A program made the position numbers and the translations under genes. A stretch of 31,664 nucleotides of DNA, taken from Paraglomus occultum. Its lineage: Eukaryota; Glomeromycota; Glomeromycetes; Paraglomerales; Paraglomeraceae. Position 1 is the first letter of the stretch. The number at the start of each line of letters is the position of its first letter. The stretch lies in NCBI GenBank assembly GCA_910592205.1, contig CAJVPJ010000260.1:1-31664 (forward strand). Reading direction: 5' to 3'. Shown here piece after piece: positions 1-8,478 of this stretch. Under the pieces are notes generated by a model. That model had not been told where the DNA came from. It made no database searches and worked only from the letters and a program-made list of their open reading frames with translations.

Positions 1-98
1 ATGAGAAACTATGGTGATAATTATTTAAAGCCTTGAGAAATAATATACTACTAATTTTCTTAAAAAGTTCTCCTCAAGCGCAATTACGATTAGAACTA

Positions 99-287
99 GA
101 CTTGAGTTCAAAACCGCAGTTCTATGACCAGAGCTTGAAACTGCAGTTCTAGGACCAGAGCTTGAAACTGCAGTCCTAGGACCAGAGCTTGAAACCGCAG
201 TCCTAGGACCAAAGCTTGAAACTGCAGTCCTAGGACCAGAGCTTGAGACCGCAATCCTACCAGACCTGAGTTTGCAACCACAGTCCT
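99..287. repeat. 27-bp minisatellite, about 5 clear copies plus degenerate edges
   Basis: Units start at 126, 153, 180, 207 and 234, each exactly 27 bp. Each carries a GACCAGAGCTTG block, then CTGCAG (or ACCGCA) and a CCTAG end. Decayed copies lie on both sides (about 99-125 and 261-287). Because 27 is a multiple of three, the minus strand stays open with a repeated nonapeptide (QALVLGLQF type). I see nothing that makes that reading a real protein, so I treat it as non-coding tandem repeat. Confidence 0.9.
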
Positions 288-379
288 ATTGTTATTAAAT
301 TTCTGTGAGACCACATGGACTAAAACACAGGACTGGACTGCCTTGTATATTGGACTGGACTACAGGGATTGAAGTCCTG

Positions 380-1400
380 ATTAGACTGATAACATCTCTA
401 GTCTCCAATATGTCATTTCCCTTTTCTACCAAACCCTGTGACTTGGGGATGATGTGGATGACCATTTATTATCATGGTTTTTGGGTAAAGAGCTATCAAA
501 TCTTTTATGATCTGTGCTACAAATTCTTTTCCATTATCTGAATGTAACATTCATGGGGGACCAGATATCATAAAGATTTCAAATAAAAAGCCAGCAACAT
601 TCTTCACCTCTTTACTCTTCAATGCACTCATCCAGGAGAATCAGGTAAAATATCCCTTGTGTGAGCTATCCAATGATAGTCTCCATCTTGCTGTGCTCTC
701 ATGTCAATAAGATCATCTTAGAGAACTAGTCAGTATTTGCTTTGGTTAATTATTGGGAAAAGTCAAATAATCTATACCTGCAGTCTGGACAAAAATTCTA
801 ACTCAATAATCAGCTTTATCTCTGCTGAGGTTTTTAACAGTCACCTGCTTACACATGTGCTACATGCTGCAACACACTTCGCTACAAGCAGACGCGGCAC
901 CCAACTATATTGTAATTGCTTACAGATCTGAGAAAGATATTAGCATGACATTAATCCAAGAGAGTATACATTTAATGTTACTGTGTTTACTATAACTTCA
1001 AACAACTTACACAGCTGTAAGTCTTTTGATAACCTGCATGCTGTAATTCCTTGTGTAGGTTTCCAATTATGTTATACAGATGCTCTTTTACACATACTAA
1101 TTGTTCAGATTTTTTCTCAACTAAACAAACTGATTCCCCTACTTTCATAGTTGCAAAATGCTTTCTAACCCATTGTTTTAACTTTGCAGAATGTTGTGAG
1201 CCATCACTGCTTAAGACTTCCTTCGCAATATCTGCAAGCTCTTGCGAAATTAAAGACTTTGCTCAAAATTTTGGTTCCAAATTGTTGAGGTATTCCTCAA
1301 CTAAGCCTATAAAAGTTTTATACAAATCATATACTGTCAGGAGTATTTTCGAATGCTCTGGAAAAAATCTGTTCAGATGTCATGCTTCACTGTAGTATGC
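380..1400 (-). pseudogene. Decayed KRBA2/SCAND3-like integrase (retroviral-type DDE) gene
   Basis: Minus-strand reading, interrupted by stops and frameshifts, follows the order of KRBA2/SCAND3-type integrase proteins. From high to low coordinate: an N-terminal segment ending in KLKQWVRKHF (about 1150-1360); EHLYNII; a zinc-binding-like stretch YSWVPR...CSTC (about 850-920); the first catalytic block DLIDMR...YHW (about 670-710); then HSDNGKEFV with the second Asp (about 520-550). The third block, GLVEKGN with the catalytic Glu, is present only after a one-base frame change at about 450. About 80-100 bases of unrelated sequence separate the HLYNII and YSWVPR blocks and may be an intron or insertion. 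At least three stops lie between the catalytic Asp blocks, so it is dead. Such integrases are known from Ginger-type DNA transposons and related retroelements. No terminal repeats were found. Confidence 0.75.
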
Positions 1401-1740
1401 TGCGCCACATTAATCAGCGCAATCATAACTGAATATCTTCAAAAATAACAGCCAACACTCCTTCCCAGTTTTCCATATAGTTCAAATAATCTTTCTTGTT
1501 ATTTTTGCTTATTTCTTCAAACTATGAAAGAACTGAAGAAAAAAAGTTTTAATAGTGTTGAAAATTTGGCAAGGGCTGTTTAGCCAGTTGTTGACACCAC
1601 CCCAAAAGCTGACTATAGGAAGTCCTTCTAGAGTTGACAGTACTGTTTGAAACATTGTACAGATGTCAATGAAGACTACTTTGAGAAAATTAAATTGTTT
1701 TTTGAATAATTGCATTTAAAATTATCGAAATAAAGAATCG
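1401..1740. other. Gap between two transposon relics
   Basis: The minus strand holds a 68-codon open stretch (1509-1715) with no motif I recognise. It lies just upstream of the integrase relic in the same orientation, so it may be a decayed N-terminal part of that element. I see no other signal here. Confidence 0.3.
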
Positions 1741-1744
1741 GCGA

Positions 1745-2136
1745 CAAAACTTTTCAGCCCCCCCACGTAATTCCAAGACAAGCAAAGTTAATTAATTTGT
1801 TCAAAATGGCTGCACTATCAATATCTTGATTTCCGAGAAAGATATGCTCAAGCCACACTGTCATAGCTTCTTCAAGTTGAGGCCACTTTGGGGGACGTTT
1901 TTTTTTAAATTGTGCTGATGAATTACTTTTTTTATATTTAATAGATAAAGTATTAGTATGTCACCAATCGTACTGCTTCCACAAGCAAAAATTTCTGCAA
2001 TTCGATTATGAGAAATCCCATCAATTTTCGTTACAATATCCTCACTCTTCTCATTATTCTTTATTATCTGAAATGAACGAATAAAATCTGAATGTAGTAG
2101 GACATCGATCATCAATAGTTGCCTGCTCGATTTCAT
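1745..2136 (-). pseudogene. Tigger/CENP-B-like transposase, N-terminal DNA-binding fragment
   Basis: The minus strand encodes a pogo/Tigger-style helix-turn-helix: IVTKIDGISHNRIAEIFACG followed by SSTIGDI (about 1950-2035). After a frame change near the A/T homopolymer at about 1890-1900 comes the second CENP-B-type helix block, KWPQLEEAMTVWLEHIF and then AAILNKLINFACLGI (about 1765-1880). This order, HTH_psq then HTH_CenpB, is what Tigger/pogo transposases and CENP-B have. The DDE catalytic domain is missing: the reading stops at about 1745 in unrelated sequence. The first 25 or so residues of the open frame show no similarity I can name. It is a truncated, frameshifted relic. Confidence 0.6.
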
Positions 2137-3001
2137 CGAAAAAACAAATATACAACGTCAGGTATATTTTCTTCAATAGTTTCTATTTCGTCCTCGAAGC
2201 TTTTCAACATCTCAGTCCAATCTTTCGTAGAGAAGAGTTTTGTTTCTGGGTGAGTCCCAGTGAGATCGACGATTTCCCAGTAAACAGGACTATTGAGTAG
2301 AAAAAGTTCACGAAATATGAGCATTGTTAAAAGATCCAATCACTAGTGGAAAAAAACTCACTTCACGCATTTTTCTGATTCAGGTATTAAGCATCGATAA
2401 TCGGTCAATACTTGACCCACATCGGTTCCACTTGATAAATCCTGCGTTTTGTCCGACTTATAGTGTCCGGTTCATGTCTTTCAACAAATTTGAAGCCTTC
2501 GTCTGGGACGAGGATATCATCATTCATTGTAGCAAATGGGCCATCGTCTTTATTTTATTGACATTATCTTTATCGTCCTCGTCATCTTTATCGGTTTCAT
2601 TTTCCTTCTTCTCGTTATTATCTTCATCCTGTAATTGTGCGAGATGAAGGGAGCTCAAATACTCCTTTTCTCTTCGCGTATGTCCGTCTAAAGTTCTTCT
2701 GTAAGTCTCTTCCTTCTTACTTTCCTAGAATTTCGTTATTTCGGAAGAGTTAACTATTGTCTGGAATAATATTTCAATTGCTCGTAACTTTTTCGTCCGC
2801 TTCAAAGTATGCCTGTATACATACCGTGGAATTCCTGATTTCGGCCAGAACTCTGTTTCGTAGCATCTTATTGATCGATTCTTCTTTAGAAAGCTTTGAT
2901 AAGTTCCCTGCGGTTGAGAGATAAACGCGAAAAATTGCGTGATCAGATAAGGGTAAATTTCGAAAGGGAACGCGCGTTGTGTGAACCTCATTAATCAGCA
3001 C
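2133..3001 (-). pseudogene. Unrecognised multi-exon gene or its relic
   Basis: Several minus-strand pieces look protein-like but sit in different frames. (1) 2774-3001: starts MLINEVHTTR and contains a charged stretch, INKMLRNRVLAEIRNS. (2) About 2550-2730: charged and acidic, with EKENETDKDDEDDKD-type sequence. (3) About 2410-2530: contains VPDEGFKFVERHEPD and TKRRIYQVEPMW. (4) About 2362-2410: contains LIPESEKCV. (5) 2133-2289: PVYWEIVDLTGTHPETK to a TGA at 2133. Pieces 4 and 5 join in frame across a good 72-nt intron (2290-2361: GTGAGT donor, TTTAAC branch-like site, ATAG acceptor). I could not join the other pieces with convincing splice sites, so this may be a real gene with introns I cannot place or a decayed copy. 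I do not recognise the family. Confidence 0.35.
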
Positions 3002-3099
3002 ATGCAGATTACATCATTGTACGACCGTGTCAGTAAAATCACGTGAGTGAGAGACTTCGCGGTTCGCGCAATACAGTATTAACAAGTTGTCAATTGATT

Positions 3100-3590
3100 T
3101 TACGAAAATGCGAAATTAATCTTCATCGCTAGAAACCCTAAATTAGTAACCAAGATAACTATGCTGATAAAATTTACATGCATGTTAAACGTAATTGTTG
3201 TCCATGTGTGTGCGAAAAATTGACATGTATTATTTGACTTTGACTTTAATGATCTGATTGATTTTTCGAACACGCAAAATCAACTTTCGTCGTCAATCAT
3301 TAATAACCCAGCAACCAAGAATCCAATGCTCGTGTAATTTACATTTTTGTTTAAAAGTAATTATTATGCAAAAAATTGACACAGAATATGAAGTACGATT
3401 TGGATATGCATAACGGCTGGCTTGATCCTTCGAGCAGCGCGAATGTCAATTTGTCGCTAATCACTAATAACACAGCAACCAAAAATCCAATGCTTATATA
3501 ATATTTATATGTTTGTTAAAGCAGTCATCGCTAATGTGTGTGCAAAAATTGACACGGAATATTAAGTATGATTTGAGTTTATATAACGAT
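3100..3590 (+). repeat. Three divergent tandem copies of a ~165-bp repeat
   Basis: Three copies share the order: TCGTC/TCGCTAATCA-like start, (A/C)AGCAACCAA(G/A)AATCCAATGCT, AATTTACAT, and GTGTGTGCAAAAATTGACAC with AGTA(C/T)GATTTG after it. The anchor GTAACC/GCAACC lies at 3146, 3311 and 3475, a period of 165 and 164 bp. Inverted copies lie at about 4745-4945 and one further copy at about 16005-16115. There is no open reading frame. It is either a dispersed satellite or a fragment of a non-coding mobile element. Confidence 0.75.
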
Positions 3591-3892
3591 ATACAATAAT
3601 TTGATTTTGGGCTGAACTTTCTTAATGATCTGTAAAATTCTTTGAATGAACTGCATTGACAGGACAGTAACAGTGAAACCCAGAATTATCATCATAATAA
3701 TACCAACATCAATGATAATACCGTTTAGTTTTCGTCAAAAGATCATTTGCACGGAAAAACGGAATGATTCGGGAAAAAGTAAAATGCGGGATGATTTACA
3801 TTTATAGTAATACATCACGTAAATTCATTCTTATAAATAAAAAGGAGCTTTCCCCCCTCACGTTTCATTTCTGCTCTCACGCTCGCCGCACT

Positions 3893-3945
3893 CACTCACC
3901 GCACTCACTCACTCACTCACTCACTCACCGCACCTCACTCACCGC
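3893..3945 (+). repeat. (CACT)n microsatellite in the leader of the small gene
   Basis: The run CACTCACTCACC... with a few CCGCA interruptions lies just before the ATG at 3956, so it is probably in the promoter or 5' untranslated region of that gene. Confidence 0.8.
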
Positions 3946-3955
3946 TCAAATAAAC

Positions 3956-4695
3956 ATGTCGTCGGTACGTATAATAAGTTGTTACACCCCTCTCCGTCTT
4001 CTCTACCAGACGCGAAAGACTAGTACAGACCCCAAACAGGTTGAGAGGTAAACTAGACTATAAAAAGCTCGTCGATAGTCAGACGTCTCACGAATGAGTG
4101 GAAACGTTCTCGAGAATCACGCGCGTGATCACCTGTTAAGCCTCTATAGTCGTTTGCGTAGCTATTATACTGCCGAGCCTTTATTTTTTTGCTCACTTCT
4201 TCTTTTTTTAGGAAAACAAAAAGCCAAATATGTCCAACTATATTTCCTCTTATCTATCGAACGCTCAAAAGAAAAGGAATCTTGTTGATTTCCTAGATTT
4301 TTTATTATTGAATGAGCATAACCTCATAAATTTTGAGGATCTCCAGAAAATCAGTAAAAGATACGTCCATTCTTTATGGTATTTAAAAACTGGAGAAGAT
4401 AAGAGGAAATATGAAAAAAGAAAACCGGACATAAACGCCAAGTGGAGACGGATCGATCTGGCGGGTTAGTATATATTGAGGGTTAGATATTGGTAGTGTT
4501 ACTAACCCTAACCCTAAACCCCAATATACAGTATATGCTAATGTGATGAAAAGTTATTGCTTTTTATTTAACTTGTTATTTTGTTAATTTTTAATAGTGA
4601 GAAACACATGTGATGTAGCAGAATCTCAGGAACGCGAGAGAAGGCGTGATAGGCGGCGTAGTAGGGAATATTATTATTATCGTGATTTACCTTAA
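3956..4695 (+). CDS. Small spliced gene, 119 residues, unknown function (weak HMG-box look)
   Basis: Exons 3956-3964, 4212-4464 and 4598-4695. The first coding exon is only three codons (Met-Ser-Ser) before a GTACGT donor. Intron 1 ends in TTTTTTTAG and intron 2 runs from GTTAGT to TTAATAG. Phases join correctly and the frame closes at TAA 4693-4695. The middle exon is basic and helical, with DLQKISKRYVHSLWYLKTGE and DKRKYEKRKPD. The last exon is very basic (RERRRDRRRSRE), then four tyrosines. The spacing of W, K and Y resembles the last two helices of an HMG box, but too weakly to call. A basic nuclear protein is a reasonable guess only. The gene is bracketed by inverted copies of the 165-bp repeat, and its second intron holds telomere-like sequence. 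Confidence 0.55.
4477..4528 (+). other. Telomere-like repeat and hairpin inside intron 2 of the small gene
   Basis: CTAACCCTAACCCTAAACCCC (about 4502-4522) is 2.5-3 units of TTAGGG-type telomere repeat on the minus strand. A nearby GAGGGTTAG (4478-4486) can pair with CTAACCCTA, and outer GTATATATT/AATATAC arms extend the stem. The whole lies in the 133-nt intron 4465-4597. Confidence 0.6.
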
Positions 4696-4744
4696 TAAAA
4701 TTTACTGCAAGTTGCATTTTAAAAGCACATAATATTATTCCTTA

Positions 4745-4945
4745 TTGTAACTATATGAGCATTGAACCCGAGTTATTAATATTAATTGTTGACAATGAAG
4801 ATTGATTTCGCTTCCTCGAAAAATCAAGCAGATAATTATACGTAAACTCGACATTGTACTTAATATTCTGTATCAATTTTTTGCACACACATGGACTACA
4901 ATTACGTTGCATGCATGTAAATTTTCATCTCACTTTACACTAATT
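4745..4945 (-). repeat. Inverted copy of the ~165-bp repeat
   Basis: Read on the minus strand, about 4855-4930 gives AAAATTTACATGCATG, then CCATGTGTGTGCAAAAAATTG and ACAGAATATTAAGTAC, matching the 3100-3590 array. The following GATTTTTCGA...AATCAATCTTCATTGTC and CAATGCTCAT match the start of the next unit. More than one unit is therefore present, in opposite orientation to the first array. Confidence 0.7.
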
Positions 4946-5268
4946 CGAGGCTGTAGCGTTTCCGTGGTTCTAACAGAATTTGGGTAGTTGTATCGTAAGC
5001 TTGAGTCGGTCGTATACGTTATTTGGTTTACTGCTATTAAGTGATAACTTTCTCTATTTGTCGTACAACGGTTTGCATTTCTATGATTTCACGTTTAAAA
5101 CGTTAATGTTAACGTTAACTATAACGTTAAATTTCTACCTCACTAATTTGGAATAATCACATCATCCGTGAAACCAAACTTCCTAATAAAGAACGACTTA
5201 TTTCACCTGACATTCAAATCTTACTTCAACAAGGCGCATGCAATTTCAACTCTACAACAAAATTAATC
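4946..5268. promoter_or_regulatory. Upstream region of the hydrolase gene
   Basis: About 320 bases with no gene. It contains a cluster of AACGTTAA/GTTAAC palindromes (about 5098-5130). I see no clear TATA box. It presumably includes the hydrolase promoter and 5' leader. Confidence 0.35.
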
Positions 5269-6517
5269 ATGCTTACTCTGACAGATTCTCTGGCAATAAT
5301 TACAAACAATCTGCTTTCTATCGGCATCATCACACTTTTGACTGTTGTTTTCATAAGAGGGCTAAAACGATCTGACGCTGAAGGTGTTAGCAGAACGTAA
5401 TTCGGTTTGACATAAACTACATTATGATTAACTTGCTATATCAATATAACCAGATGAACAAAGTATAATTAAAGAGAATAGTCGATATCTTACAATACGT
5501 GGCAAACGTCTTCGTCTTGTGTGTATGATATTTGACCCGGAGGCACCCATCATATACTTCATACACGGACTAGGTGGACAGGTAAGCGCAAACATGTCTG
5601 TGATCACCGGTTAGATAAGCCCAAAGTTTAAACGGTTTTACCTTACATAGGCAATGCAGTGGGAATGTCAAATCGAATATTTTCGACACAAGCGATTTAA
5701 CGTTCTCGCGGTGGATATGGTGGGTGCTGGTAAGAGTGATGTATCATACAGGTAGCGCTTCATAATCTTGATTCGCCAATGCGGGCATCTTTTTTCTACG
5801 TTTAACATCTGAAAAACGCTTTACAGTTGGGATGACTATACTACCGAATCACTTGTCGATGATTTATATGAAGTTACCCAGAACTATCCCGATAACAAGC
5901 TAATACTAGTTTGCCATTCGTATGGATGTTGTCTTGGGGCTAAACTATATCCTAAAATAAAAGACCGAGTGAACGGAATGGTGATCATCTCTGCCAAATT
6001 GGAGTTGACAGAGACTAATGACAAGAATCGAAAGATTGTAGCGAATCTGCCCAATGTAATGTTTGACGTTCTGCGTCTTATTGATCGATTGGGTGGCACT
6101 AGATCATCTAGCGTCAGAAGGATGATAAGCCCGAAAGCGAGCGAAGATGTTAAGAGAAAGCAGCTGACGTGGAATAAGCAATCTAGGACGCCTGCATTTA
6201 AGCGAATGATGAATGGGATGGTGTGGCTTACGCAGGATGAATGGAGGGCAGTAGATTGTAATCTACTAATGATTAATGGGAGTGAGGTAAGCGTGAGCAG
6301 CATTAAACTTGTATCATATAATACAAATTCTAACATACAAATTACATCTTTATTGAAGGATGAAGTAAGTCCTCCTGAAAACCTTATGAAGGCAGTCAAG
6401 ACTTTTAAGAATGTGCTTATAATGAATGTTGACGATACAGGACACATGCCGATGGTAGAGCGACCAGATAGTGTTAATGATGCTATTAATGAATTCATCG
6501 GTCAACTATCAGACTGA
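5269..6517 (+). CDS. Alpha/beta hydrolase (ABHD8-like), membrane-anchored, 315 residues
   Basis: Five exons: 5269-5396, 5482-5581, 5651-5751, 5827-6286, 6359-6517. All introns are GT-AG and phases agree. The N-terminus (about residues 5-27) is a hydrophobic anchor followed by basic RGLKR. The hydrolase core then shows the oxyanion-loop IHGLGGQ (about 70-76), DMVGAGKSD, the nucleophile elbow CHSYG (Ser about 141), the acid in GSEDEVSPP (Asp about 264) and TGH (His about 292). All three triad residues are present, so it should be an active serine hydrolase (esterase or lipase), substrate unknown. The layout is closest to ABHD8-type proteins. The last intron (6287-6358; GTAAGC, CTAAC, AAG) is 72 nt and stop-free. 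If retained, it would insert 24 residues just before the catalytic Asp. Some fungal homologues lack the anchor, so exon 1 is the least certain part. Confidence 0.85.
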
Positions 6518-6773
6518 ACAGCCAAATTTAATGAAATGTATGTCGTATGTACGGTGTGTCAAATGACATTTGCATATGCCATATATGCCATATTTCATGA
6601 TTGTACGGTAACAGATTTACCTTGCAATCTCATGGTTAGAATCTGGTAATTAACTTGACAAAGAACGTGAATAAGAAAAACACTGATTTAATACAAAGAT
6701 TCTTATCAAGGTTTCGAGATCATGTAAAGTCACCCAAATGCTTTCAAGTATTGGTAAAAGGACTGGCACATCG

Positions 6774-6787
6774 CCCCCCCCCCCCCT
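6774..6787 (+). repeat. Poly-C tract
   Basis: An uninterrupted C run of about 14 bases, next to the Tc1 relic. It may be a sequencing-prone homopolymer. Nothing else is known about it. Confidence 0.8.
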
Positions 6788-6794
6788 GCCGTTC

Positions 6795-6995
6795 ATTACA
6801 GTTCTTTTACGCGTTTAGGCAAACTTGAACGGTTTCAATGCGTCTTTTCCATAAACGTTCAATAGGGTTTAAATCCGTTGATTGATTTGGCTAATTTTGG
6901 TTTTCCTTTTGCAACCAATTCATTAATATCCCTGCAGTCATATCATTTTGAAACAAATCATCGTTTATTAAAATCATTATTGATCAATGGTAGTT
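6795..6995 (-). pseudogene. Tc1/mariner transposase, C-terminal relic
   Basis: The minus strand reads FQNDMTAGILMNWLQKENQN and then, after a stop, PNQSTDLNPIERLWKRRI. The second block is the well-known Tc1 motif (S)PDLNPIExxW that carries the last catalytic acidic residue. The first block corresponds to the FQQDNAPxHTA segment with its middle deleted, including the His. The N-terminal DNA-binding half is absent and stops occur inside, so it is a fossil. No inverted repeats were identified around it. Confidence 0.7.
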
Positions 6996-7089
6996 TATTT
7001 CCAAGTTACATTTACATGCAAGGCTAGTTTTAACATAATGAGTGGTAAATACAGATCAAATACGTAGCGGTGACACTTGTGCATATCGT

Positions 7090-7411
7090 CAAGTTTCTGC
7101 GCCCGGCATTTATCGAATGACGATCCGCTCTGGATAAACGACAATTAAGCCGAATCGATTTCCTTGATGAAAGCGAGTCGCAAGCAATTCATCTGCTCGA
7201 TCAGCGAGTTCTGACATAAAAGCTAGACTTGCATGATAGATTAGTTTCCGCTGAGAGACAAAGTTGGGTTGCTTCATCTCGAGTTCTTCAGCGCCGAGAA
7301 ATGCTCAACATGCGGACAAAACATTCGGACAAAAGAGTCACCCTGAACTATTCTTTTGCTGCTGTTTTGTTACAGAACGACGACAATGCGCACGGAAAAA
7401 GTATTTGCTAA
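7090..7411 (+). pseudogene. Possible fossil exon, unrecognised
   Basis: One plus-strand frame reads unusually well for a charged helical protein: RQLSRIDFLDESESQAIHLL, then DQRVLT, a TAA, and KLDLHDRLVSAERQSWVASS followed by RVLQRREMLNMRTKHSDK. In-frame stops at about 7118 and 7216 break it. I cannot name the family. It could be a decayed coiled-coil gene, or chance. Confidence 0.2.
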
Positions 7412-8478
7412 ATAGGAACCAGAATTTCTAAATTATAAATCTTGTTACAAACACGACTTGGACCATCATTCATTTGAAAGACAAACCATTTATCACGCGC
7501 ACATAGCATGACATCATAGTTGTCCAATTGTAACCTCAAAACCAGGGAGTGATAACAATGTTGCCTTTGTTCTGTTGCGACGCACCAAAAGCCTGTTATT
7601 TTAATCCTCGACTTTTCATTTGCTAACGTGCCATTCAACACAAGAATGTGCAACCCAATACAATAGGGTCTATTTGTATCCAGTCACGATGCTGCGCATT
7701 AAAGTTAAGGGTAACATGATTACATGCAAATTTGAACTTTTCACCCGAACATGATCATCATATTGACAGGAAAAAAAAAAAAGAGGTTTGTTGGATTAAC
7801 ACGTGCATTTGTAGATGAGAGGGGGGTGATAAAGTGTAGATAGAATGTGAATGCTCATATTATCGTGCCACTCGTAACAACAATGATGAATTAATATTAA
7901 TATTTCTAAAACCGGAGATTTTTTAGTTCAAAATAAGGTCAAAGGTTTCTAAAAATAGATATTCCTAACTCTTCCCGCGTTTCCGGGTGACTCCGATACG
8001 CAAATAATACATAACATAATGATGGCCATTATTGCGTTACTTCTTCATCCTTTTGTTGTGCCAAAACATTTTAATAATCATAAAAAAATACCTTTTTTTA
8101 TTTACACTGCATATAATATCGAATAAGAAAAAGAAACAATAGTAAGGAAAATACAAATCTTATACAACTATTTCCTCAAGAAGAAAAAAAAAACTGTGTA
8201 TGTCAGAGGAAGCAACTGTGTAAATAAAAAAAATATAGTGTAATATTATTTTCTCTTCTTGGAGCTTATAGGCGCATAGAAAATAGAATAGATAATGGGC
8301 AAAAGAATAATAGTAACACGGAAATTGGTGGAAAAGGAAATGATCGTATTCAAGGAAAGGGAAAGGGAAAAGGAAAAGGAACAAGAAAAAGGAAAAAAGA
8401 ACGTATTAATCGATGCAATTATCTGTTAAGCGTTATAAAACGGGATAATGTAATGTCGCAGATCAAGTCAAGGTTGAA
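7412..8478. other. Gene-poor stretch downstream of the Rab5 gene
   Basis: No credible gene. It contains A-rich tracts and a purine-only run of GGAAAGGGAAA type (about 8352-8398). The 8.4-8.48 kb part should be the 3' untranslated region of the Rab5 gene, which is transcribed leftward. Confidence 0.5.

Noticed and set aside
99-287. CRISPR-like array
   Set aside because: The units are contiguous 27-bp tandem repeats with no unique spacers.
5098-5130. GTTAAC/AACGTT palindrome cluster as an operator
   Set aside because: It is simple AT-rich repetition; there is no evidence of a binding protein or conservation.
5884-6498. 204-codon open frame antisense to the hydrolase
   Set aside because: It is the shadow of exons 4 and 5; it crosses the well-supported intron and has no motif, while the plus strand carries the full hydrolase triad.
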